This document shows, piece after piece, positions 55,495 to 62,177 of a stretch of DNA of 64,000 nucleotides. The notes below the pieces were generated by a model. That model saw only the letters and a list, made by a program, of their open reading frames with translations. It did not search any database and was not told the DNA's origin. Positions within the stretch are counted from its first letter, which is position 1; every line of letters starts with the position of its first letter. Origin of the DNA: Sphingopyxis sp. OPL5 (GTDB taxonomy: Bacteria; Pseudomonadota; Alphaproteobacteria; Sphingomonadales; Sphingomonadaceae); contig NZ_CP060725.1 in the NCBI RefSeq assembly GCF_003797775.2, forward strand, positions 62,001-126,000, read 5' to 3'. The position numbers were made by a program, and so were the translations under genes.

Positions 55495-56568
55495 ATGTAT
55501 AGCGAAAGCGACCTGCAAGCAGCGGTCGACGCAAAGGTGATGACGCCGGAGGCCGTAGCGGCCTTCCGCAACCATATTGCGTCGGTGCGCGCCGCTCCCG
55601 GAGCGGATGAGGAATCATTCCGCCTCATCACCGGCTTCAACGACATCTTCGTCAGCATCGCCGCGGTGATCCTGCTCGTCGCGGTGGGCTGGATCGGCCA
55701 GTCGATCCATCCGGCGCTCGCCGGCATCGGCGTCGCCGCGACCGCCTGGGGCCTCGCCGAATATTTCACCCGCCAGCGCCGCATGGCGCTTCCCAGCATC
55801 GTCCTCGTCCTCGCCTTTGCGGCGGGCGTCTTCGGCTCGATGGTGGGTTTCCTCGTCAAGCATGGCGAAGCGATTTTCGGCAACCATCCCGCTGAAGCGA
55901 CCATGGCGATCGTCGCCGCAGGCATGGCGCTCGTCACCGCGGGCGCGACCTGGTTCCACTGGAAACGCTTCATGGTGCCGATCACCGTCGCGGCGGGCAG
56001 CGCCGCGCTCGCCGGCACCGCGGTGGCGCTGGTCCTCGCGATCGTCGGCGGCAGCGAACCGCCGGTGAACCTGTTCATGACGCTGGTGCTCGTCGCCGGG
56101 CTCGGCATCTTCGCGCTCGCCATGTGGTGGGACCGCAGCGACCGGGTGCGCCAGACGCGGCGCAGCGACGTCGCCTTCTGGCTCCACCTGCTCGCCGCCC
56201 CGATGATCGCGCACCCGATCTTCCACCTGCTCGGCGTGACACAGGGCAACGACATCGGCAGCGCCGCGGCGGTGATGGTGATCGCCATCTATATCGCCTT
56301 CGGCCTGATCGCGCTCGCGATCGACCGCCGCGCGCTGCTCGTCTCGGCGCTTGCTTATGTGCTGTTCGCGCTGACCCAGTTGCTCCAGACCTTTGGCGCG
56401 GTCGAACTCAATGTCGCGCTCACCGCCTTCGTCATCGGATCGGCGCTGCTGCTGCTCTCGGCCTTCTGGCAGAATGCGCGGAGCGTGGTGGTCGGGTTCC
56501 TGCCCACGGGCCTCGCCGACCAGTTGCCCGCGACGGTCCGGCCGGTCAGTCCGATACCAGCTTCATAA
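55495..56568 (+). CDS. polytopic membrane protein of unknown function
   Basis: 357 residues. The N-terminal 45 are soluble (SESDLQAAVDAKVMTPEAVA, which resembles the helical head of DUF2157-type proteins), followed by about ten hydrophobic helices with a charged loop WWDRSDRVRQTRRSD in the centre. No enzyme motif is visible. ATG 55495 has GAAGGACG upstream. Its 3' end overlaps the convergent DUF2794 gene by 23 bases. The family call is open. Confidence 0.72.
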   Translation: MYSESDLQAAVDAKVMTPEAVAAFRNHIASVRAAPGADEESFRLITGFNDIFVSIAAVILLVAVGWIGQSIHPALAGIGVAATAWGLAEYFTRQRRMALPSIVLVLAFAAGVFGSMVGFLVKHGEAIFGNHPAEATMAIVAAGMALVTAGATWFHWKRFMVPITVAAGSAALAGTAVALVLAIVGGSEPPVNLFMTLVLVAGLGIFALAMWWDRSDRVRQTRRSDVAFWLHLLAAPMIAHPIFHLLGVTQGNDIGSAAAVMVIAIYIAFGLIALAIDRRALLVSALAYVLFALTQLLQTFGAVELNVALTAFVIGSALLLLSAFWQNARSVVVGFLPTGLADQLPATVRPVSPIPAS

Positions 56569-56890
56569 GCTTGCGTTCGACGGGGGCGAGCACATTGGCA
56601 AGCTCGTCCCCGCGCCTCAAAATCGCCCCGGCTTCGGAGACCAAGGCCCACATGCCTTGCCGGCTCCGCAAGGCGGGGCGTTTTTCTATGCGATATTCGG
56701 GGCGTTCCGATGCGCGGCGAAAGCAGGAAAACACCGCGACGTCGCGCTGGAAATCCATCGCATAGTCGCGCCACTTCCCCGCCGCGACCATGCGGCCGTA
56801 AAGATCGAGGATGCGGGTCAGTTCGCGGCGGTCGAACGCCGTCTGCTGCGGCAAGGAACTGGTGTAGGGCCAGGGGGTGACGATCCCCAT
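56546..56890 (-). CDS. DUF2794 family protein
   Basis: 114 residues. AFDRRELTRILDLYGRMVAA, then GKWRDYAMDFQRDVAVFSCF and EYRIEKRPALRSRQGMWAL match the DUF2794 family of small alphaproteobacterial proteins, probably cytoplasmic and of unknown function. The start codon shares one base with the cysE stop, so the two are translationally coupled, cysE first. Confidence 0.88.
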   Translation of the reverse strand: MGIVTPWPYTSSLPQQTAFDRRELTRILDLYGRMVAAGKWRDYAMDFQRDVAVFSCFRRASERPEYRIEKRPALRSRQGMWALVSEAGAILRRGDELANVLAPVERKLMKLVSD

Positions 56891-57597
56891 CAGGCGCGGC
56901 TACGTCCCTTGCGCGGAGCCGGCTCGGCGGCGACGTCCCGTTCGGCGACCAGCGCGGCGAGCTGTTTCTGCAGCTGTTCGAGCTGGCACTGGAGCAGTTC
57001 GACCTTTTGCGTCGCGGGATCGAAGGTCTCGTTGCACGTCCCATAGGGGACGAACTCGCGGGCATATTCGGTGGCATCGACCAAAGTCGAGCGTGCCGGG
57101 ATGCCGACCATCACCGCGCCTTCGGGGACATCCTTGGTCACCACCGCATTGGCGCCGATGCGCGCGCGCGGGTTGACCATGACGGGTCCCAATATCTGCG
57201 CGCCCGAGCCGACGATGACGTCGTTCGCCAGCGTCGGATGACGCTTGCCGCCGATGCCGTTGGCGGGATCGGTGCCGCCGAGCGTCACGCCCTGATAGAT
57301 CGAGACATTGTCGCCGATCTCGGCGGTCTCGCCGATCACGACGCCGAAACCATGGTCGATGAACAGATGCTGCCCGATCTTCGCGCCCGGATGGATATCG
57401 ATCGCGGTCAGGAAGCGGGCGAAATGATTGACGAAGCGCGCGAGGAAAAACAGGTCAGCCTCGAACAGCCAGTGCGCGATACGGTGCATGCCGACCGCGA
57501 GCAGTCCCGGATAGAGCAGGATTTCCCAACGCGAGCGCGGCGCGGGGTCGCGCGCCTTGATCGAATCGAGATAGGCGACCAGCCCGTTGAACATCAA
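56890..57597 (-). CDS. cysE: serine O-acetyltransferase
   Basis: 235 residues. A left-handed beta-helix of hexapeptide repeats (IDIHPGAKIGQHLFIDHGFG, VVIGETAEIGDNVSIYQGVTLGG, PVMVNPRARIGANAVVTKDV) carries the catalytic histidine in HGFGVVIGE and the following HPTLAN. It makes O-acetylserine from serine and acetyl-CoA for cysteine synthesis. It is the short (EpsC-like) form, with about 45 residues before the repeats and a C-terminal coil (KVELLQCQLEQLQKQLAAL) that resembles a leucine zipper. DUF2794 follows in the same operon. Confidence 0.92.
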   Translation of the reverse strand: MMFNGLVAYLDSIKARDPAPRSRWEILLYPGLLAVGMHRIAHWLFEADLFFLARFVNHFARFLTAIDIHPGAKIGQHLFIDHGFGVVIGETAEIGDNVSIYQGVTLGGTDPANGIGGKRHPTLANDVIVGSGAQILGPVMVNPRARIGANAVVTKDVPEGAVMVGIPARSTLVDATEYAREFVPYGTCNETFDPATQKVELLQCQLEQLQKQLAALVAERDVAAEPAPRKGRSRA

Positions 57598-57677
57598 TCG
57601 TCCCCTGCGACCCTATTATGTACCGGACAAGATAGATGTTTGGCGGCGCCATTTCCAGCCCCGGCGCATTTTATTCG

Positions 57678-58313
57678 TCAGCGGCCGATCAGCCCGACGC
57701 GAAACAGCAACAGTCCCTCGCTCCGCCAGCGCCGTTCGCCGTCCGCGGCGGCGATGGCGGCGGCCCAGCGGTCGAGCATCAGCAGGGCGCGCCGGCCCAC
57801 GAAAGCGGCGCCCGTCGGAACGGGTGCCGCGCGCGCCGCGGCGAAGAGATAATGCGCATCCTCTTCCTCCGACTGCACCACCGCCCCCCACAGCAAGCCC
57901 CAGCGCGTACCGGTGCCACCGCCCGACAAGGTGAACAGCGCCGTGCCGAACGCCATCGCCGCCGCGCCGCGCGATGCTTCATCCTCGGCAAGCAACATCG
58001 CCTCGGCCGCGTCGGCGAGCGTATCGAGCCCGCCCTGCCCCGCCCAGGTCGCCTGCAGTTCGGCGAGCAAAGGTTCGCCCTTCGGCAGCGCCACCGGATC
58101 GGCGGCGAGCAGGACCATCATGTCGCGCCACCAGGCGAGCTTGATCTGTCCGATCAGCGGCTCGCGCGTTTCGATCAGCAAATTGGTGAGCCGTTCGGCC
58201 AATCCCCACAGCACCGTCATCGCCGCACGCCGGGCGCGCGGCACCGCGACCATCACGCGCGGATCGCGGATGTCGGGGTAGAGCAGAAATTCGGGAGCGG
58301 CGTCTTCGGTCAT
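57678..58313 (-). CDS. squalene/phytoene synthase-like protein, catalytic aspartates missing
   Basis: 211 residues, all-helical. VPRARRAAMTVLWGLAERL and IGQIKLAWWRDMM match the N-terminal part of squalene/phytoene synthases (normally about 280-350 residues), but the first Asp-rich motif is replaced by AERLTNLL and no second DxxxD is visible. It is therefore probably not a prenyl-joining enzyme, but a degenerate family form; shortened versions occur in sphingomonads. ATG 58313. Downstream of the pdhB gene on the same strand, with a repeat between. Confidence 0.7.
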   Translation of the reverse strand: MTEDAAPEFLLYPDIRDPRVMVAVPRARRAAMTVLWGLAERLTNLLIETREPLIGQIKLAWWRDMMVLLAADPVALPKGEPLLAELQATWAGQGGLDTLADAAEAMLLAEDEASRGAAAMAFGTALFTLSGGGTGTRWGLLWGAVVQSEEEDAHYLFAAARAAPVPTGAAFVGRRALLMLDRWAAAIAAADGERRWRSEGLLLFRVGLIGR

Positions 58314-58337
58314 GCGACGCGCGCTACCACCACCGCA

Positions 58338-58435
58338 TCGTCATTGCGAGCGAAGCGAAACAATCCAGGGTGGTTTACGCCTGCTCTGGATTGTTTCGTT
58401 CCCCCGGATCAAGTCCGGGATCCTCGCAATGACGA
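58338..58435. repeat. palindromic repeat, family F copy 3
   Basis: Ends TCGTCATTGCGAG and CTCGCAATGACGA, with AACAATCCAG and CTGGATTGTT arms inside, plus an inserted CCCGGATCAAGTCCGGG like family E. It lies between pdhB and the squalene-synthase-like gene. Confidence 0.85.
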
Positions 58436-58447
58436 GGGCTCAGGCGG

Positions 58448-59827
58448 TCAACGGTTACAAACCGCCTTCACCGCCGCGATCACGCGCGGCGTATCGACGA
58501 GCGCGAGCTTTTCGAGGTTCGCGGCATAGGGCAGCGGAACATCCTCGTTGCACACGCGCGCTACCGGGGCGTCGAGGTCGTCGAAGCCATGTTCCATCGC
58601 GACCATTGCGAGTTCGCTGGCGATCGAGCAGGTCGGCCAGCCTTCCTCGACGACGACCAGCCGGTTCGTCTTCTTGAGGCTGGCGAGCACGGTGACGGTG
58701 TCGAGCGGGCGCAGCGTGCGCAGATCGATGACCTCGGCGTCGATGCCCTCGGCGGCGAGCGCGTCGGCGGCTTCGAGCGCGAGCCCGACGCCGATCGAGT
58801 AGCTGACGATGGTGACGTCGGTCCCCGCACGCATGATCCGCGCCTTGCCGATCGGCAGGACGAAATCGTCGACCGCCGGCACGTCGAAGCTGCGGCCGTA
58901 GAGCAGCTCATTCTCGAGGAAGACCACCGGGTCCTCGCTGCGGATCGCCGCCTTCATCAGTCCCTTGGCATCGGCCGAGTCATAGGGCGAGATCACGATC
59001 AGGCCGGGGACGCTGGCGTACCAGGGCGCGAAATTCTGGCTATGCTGCGCGGCGACGCGGCTCGCGGCCCCGTTCGGCCCGCGGAACACGATCGGACAGC
59101 GCATCTGGCCGCCCGACATATAGTTGGTCTTGGCCGCCGAGTTGATGATGTGGTCGATCGCCTGCATCGCGAAGTTGAAGGTCATGAACTCGATGACCGG
59201 CTTGAGCCCGCCCATCGCGGCGCCCGAACCGAGGCCGGCAAAGCCATATTCGGTGATCGGGGTGTCGACGACGCGCTGCGCGCCGAATTCCTCGAGCAGC
59301 CCCTGCGTCACCTTGTACGCGCCCTGATATTCGGCGACTTCTTCGCCCATCACGAAGACGCGGTCGTCCTTGCGCATTTCCTCGGCCATCGCGTCGCGCA
59401 ACGCTTCGCGGACGGTGGTCTTGACCATCGCGGTCCCCTCGGGGATCGCGGGGTCGGAGGCGCGCTCGACCGCGGCGGGCTTTTCCGCCGCGGGTGCGGG
59501 TGCCGGGGCCGGCGCAGCGGCCTTGGCTTCCTCGACCGGAGCAGGCGCCGGAGCGGCAGCCGCGGCAGGCGCCGCCGCTTCCTCCCCCTCGCCCGAAATC
59601 GTCGCGATCACGGTGCCGACCTTCACATTGTCGGTGCCCTCGGCGACCAGGATCGACGCGATCACGCCCTCGTCGATCGCTTCATATTCCATCGTCGCCT
59701 TGTCGGTCTCGATCTCCGCGAGGATGTCGCCCGACTTCACCGTGTCGCCTTCCTTGACGAGCCACTTGGCGAGCGTGCCCTCTTCCATCGTCGGCGACAG
59801 CGCCGGCATTTTCAGTTCAATTGCCAT
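58448..59827 (-). CDS. pdhB: pyruvate dehydrogenase E1 component subunit beta with lipoyl domain
   Basis: 459 residues. Residues 1-80 are a lipoyl domain with the lipoylated lysine in [12 protein letters not shown] (Lys43). An Ala/Pro linker (about 85-130) follows, then the E1-beta transketolase domain ([57 protein letters not shown]) and its C-terminal part ([19 protein letters not shown]). The lipoyl domain on E1 beta is a trait of alphaproteobacteria. With PdhA it decarboxylates pyruvate. The start overlaps the upstream secreted-protein gene by 11 bases. Confidence 0.95.
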   Translation of the reverse strand: MAIELKMPALSPTMEEGTLAKWLVKEGDTVKSGDILAEIETDKATMEYEAIDEGVIASILVAEGTDNVKVGTVIATISGEGEEAAAPAAAAAPAPAPVEEAKAAAPAPAPAPAAEKPAAVERASDPAIPEGTAMVKTTVREALRDAMAEEMRKDDRVFVMGEEVAEYQGAYKVTQGLLEEFGAQRVVDTPITEYGFAGLGSGAAMGGLKPVIEFMTFNFAMQAIDHIINSAAKTNYMSGGQMRCPIVFRGPNGAASRVAAQHSQNFAPWYASVPGLIVISPYDSADAKGLMKAAIRSEDPVVFLENELLYGRSFDVPAVDDFVLPIGKARIMRAGTDVTIVSYSIGVGLALEAADALAAEGIDAEVIDLRTLRPLDTVTVLASLKKTNRLVVVEEGWPTCSIASELAMVAMEHGFDDLDAPVARVCNEDVPLPYAANLEKLALVDTPRVIAAVKAVCNR

Positions 59828-60428
59828 TGGAAACCTCGGTCATCGCTTGATCTTCTTTCATCGCTACCAGCGCCGTCATGGTCCCGTCGGCCAAGCGGAG
59901 GCATTTCGACAATACCGCACCCGGCGGCAATTTCATTTCGCTACACTCGGACATCGGCAGCGTCTCCGAGCCAACCGGTCCGTCAAAGGTTCCCTGAGGC
60001 GGTGGCCCCGGGTCGGGCAGGACGGGAGCGGCCTGAATGGCGGCCGCCACCGCCTTGTAGTTTAGGCGTGCACCATGGGCGTCAGCCTGCAAGGCGCCGA
60101 TGATGATCGCCGGGGCACCAACTGCCGAACCGTAGATGCCATGCCGGTTCATATACTGGACGAGCGGCGTTTCGGGATCGCGCAATTTCCACTGCACCCG
60201 CAGCATTTCATCGAGATGTCCGCGGAATCGCCTCGAGGCCTCTCGGTCGGCCAGCATCGTGAAATCCGCCGGAGACAGCGTGGACTTCAGGCATGCGACG
60301 GCTTCGTCTACTGTTTGCGGCACGCAAGCTGCAACCTTCTCCGCGTCGTACGACGCCGGCAGCTCGGCCATGGCGGGAACAGCGCCCGCCAAACCAACCA
60401 CCGCCGCAATGACGAAACGGTGCATCAA
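59817..60428 (-). CDS. secreted protein of unknown function wedged between pdhA and pdhB
   Basis: 203 residues. A signal peptide ([21 protein letters not shown]) leads a helical domain: [20 protein letters not shown], then [20 protein letters not shown] and [14 protein letters not shown], which looks like the DUF6794 pattern. A second region has two cysteines ([17 protein letters not shown]). Function unknown. It overlaps pdhA by ATGA at its start and pdhB by 11 bases at its end, so it is translated with them although it is exported. Confidence 0.75.
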   Translation of the reverse strand: MMHRFVIAAVVGLAGAVPAMAELPASYDAEKVAACVPQTVDEAVACLKSTLSPADFTMLADREASRRFRGHLDEMLRVQWKLRDPETPLVQYMNRHGIYGSAVGAPAIIIGALQADAHGARLNYKAVAAAIQAAPVLPDPGPPPQGTFDGPVGSETLPMSECSEMKLPPGAVLSKCLRLADGTMTALVAMKEDQAMTEVSNGN

Positions 60429-61507
60429 TATTGCTCCACCAGCACGTCGGTATACAGTTCATGCAACTCGGGTTCGGGCGCGCTCTCGGCGAAGTCCGCC
60501 GAGTCCGCGACGACCTGCCGGATTTCCTTGTCGATATCCTTGATCTTGTCCTCGCTGATCCCGGCGTCGAGCATCAGCTTTTTCAGATGCTCGATCGCAT
60601 CGCTCTTGTCGCGCACCGCCTGCACTTCCTCGCGGCTGCGATATTTGGCGGGATCGGACATCGAGTGGCCGCGATAGCGATAGGTCTTGAGTTCCATCAG
60701 CACCGGACCCTTGCCGCTGCGCACCCATTCGAGCGCCGCCTCGGCGGCGCCGCGCACCGCGAGCACGTCCATGCCGTCGACCTGCATCCCGGGGATGCGG
60801 AAACTTTCGCCGCGGCGATAGAGCTGATCCTCGGCCGACGAGCGGTTGACCGAAGTGCCCATCGCGTACTGGTTGTTCTCGATCACGAAGATGATCGGCA
60901 GCTTCCACAGCTCGGCCATGTTGAAGCTTTCATAGACCTGCCCCTGGTTCGACGCGCCGTCGCCGAAATAGGCCATCGCGACCCCGCCGTCGCCGCGATA
61001 TTTGTGCGCGAAGGCCAGCCCGGTGCCGAGCGACACCTGCGCGCCGACGATGCCGTGGCCGCCATAGAATTTATGCTCGACGCTGAACATGTGCATCGAG
61101 CCGCCCTTGCCGCGCGAGATCCCCGCGGCGCGGCCGGTGAGTTCGGCCATGATGACCTTGGGATCGATCCCGTAAGCGAGCATATGGCCATGGTCGCGAT
61201 AGCCGGTGATGACGCTGTCCTTGTCGCCGTCGAGCGCGCTCTGCAGACCGACCGCCACGGCTTCCTGGCCGATATAAAGGTGGCAGAAACCGCCGATCAG
61301 CCCGAGCCCGTAAAGCTGTCCCGCCTTTTCCTCGAAACGCCGGATCAGCAGCATTTCGCGGTAGAATGTCTCCAGCTCCGCCGGCGTCGCGTCATAGGGC
61401 GCGGGGTCTTGCGGGCGGTCGCGATTGGTCGCGGGCGCGGGGGTTGCGGCAGCATTTGGGGCGGGCTTTTTCGGCGCAGCAGTCTTGCGCACGGGTGCTT
61501 TGGCCAA
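60425..61507 (-). CDS. pdhA: pyruvate dehydrogenase E1 component subunit alpha
   Basis: 360 residues. After a 30-residue Ala/Pro/Lys-rich head comes the E1-alpha core: LLIRRFEEKAGQLYG, the ThDP/Mg motif GDGASNQGQVYESFNMAELW, and ENNQYAMGTSVNRSS. TYRYRGHSMSDPAKYRSREEV is the usual phosphorylation-loop region of E1 alpha. It joins PdhB in E1 of the pyruvate dehydrogenase complex. The 3' end overlaps the secreted-protein gene. The gap upstream holds a palindromic repeat and then ftsB on the same strand. Confidence 0.96.
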   Translation of the reverse strand: MAKAPVRKTAAPKKPAPNAAATPAPATNRDRPQDPAPYDATPAELETFYREMLLIRRFEEKAGQLYGLGLIGGFCHLYIGQEAVAVGLQSALDGDKDSVITGYRDHGHMLAYGIDPKVIMAELTGRAAGISRGKGGSMHMFSVEHKFYGGHGIVGAQVSLGTGLAFAHKYRGDGGVAMAYFGDGASNQGQVYESFNMAELWKLPIIFVIENNQYAMGTSVNRSSAEDQLYRRGESFRIPGMQVDGMDVLAVRGAAEAALEWVRSGKGPVLMELKTYRYRGHSMSDPAKYRSREEVQAVRDKSDAIEHLKKLMLDAGISEDKIKDIDKEIRQVVADSADFAESAPEPELHELYTDVLVEQY

Positions 61508-61648
61508 GGCGGGTTCCTTTGCGGTTAGCCGTTACGGCAGGGCTTCCCTATAGGAGAGCCGCGCCGCACTTGGCAACGCCCGCTTGGCCCCCAAGGGGTC
61601 CAAGGATAGCTATGCAACAAGGGTGCAGCAATCGAGCCGACCCAACAC

Positions 61649-61748
61649 CCGTCATTGCGAGCGGAGCGAAGCAATCTACAGCTCGCAGCCTTGCGCAATG
61701 CCGGCGGCTGGAGATTGCCGCGTCGCCTTCGGCTCCTCGCAATGACGG
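61649..61748. repeat. palindromic repeat, family F copy 4
   Basis: Ends CCGTCATTGCGAG and CTCGCAATGACGG. The centre differs from the other copies (AATCTACAGC and GGCTGGAGATT). It lies in the 247-base gap between ftsB and pdhA; the rest of that gap holds nothing I recognise. Confidence 0.85.
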
Positions 61749-61754
61749 CAGCAA

Positions 61755-62081
61755 TCAGGGCTTTTCGGCGGGGTCCATCGGAATGATCACCTCGTCGGGG
61801 TGATAGGCGCCCAGTTTCTCGCGTACATATTCCTCGGCCAGGTCGGGATCGACGCGGCGGCGGTCGAGCAGATTGACCCGGTTCTTCAGCTCATTCTGCT
61901 TCTTGGTCAGCTCGGCGAGGACGACGCGCTGCTTCTCGACCGACTGGCCGTAATCGCCCCAGGCATAGAGCCCGGTCGGACCGAAGATCGCATAGCCGAT
62001 CATCGCCAGCACCGCGATCACGGCGACGGTGGGACCTATGGCCCGGTTCACCGATTTCCGTACTTTGTGGCGCTGCGTCAT
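61755..62081 (-). CDS. ftsB: septum formation initiator FtsB/DivIC
   Basis: 108 residues. A short basic cytoplasmic head (MTQRHKVRKSVNRA) precedes one membrane helix (VAVIAVLAMIGYAIFGPTGLY) and a coiled coil (VLAELTKKQNELKNRVNLLD), ending with the family motif DPDLAEEYVREKLGAYHPDE. FtsB bridges FtsL and FtsQ in the divisome. The place next to pdhA is usual in alphaproteobacteria. AGGG precedes ATG 62081. A 16-bp palindrome lies 10 bases upstream. Confidence 0.92.
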   Translation of the reverse strand: MTQRHKVRKSVNRAIGPTVAVIAVLAMIGYAIFGPTGLYAWGDYGQSVEKQRVVLAELTKKQNELKNRVNLLDRRRVDPDLAEEYVREKLGAYHPDEVIIPMDPAEKP

Positions 62082-62091
62082 CCCGGCCCTT

Positions 62092-62107
62092 GAATCACAA
62101 GTGATTC
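62092..62107. promoter_or_regulatory. 16-bp inverted repeat in ftsB/S9 divergent gap
   Basis: GAATCAC-AA-GTGATTC is a perfect palindrome 10 bases before ftsB; TATACT at 62123-62128 could be the -10 of the rightward S9 gene. It may be an operator. No regulator is identified. Confidence 0.4.
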
Positions 62108-62177
62108 GCCGGGTCAAGCGGCTATACTTTGCTTTTCCACACGATAGTCTGCGCATCATATAACAGGGAGTTCACCG

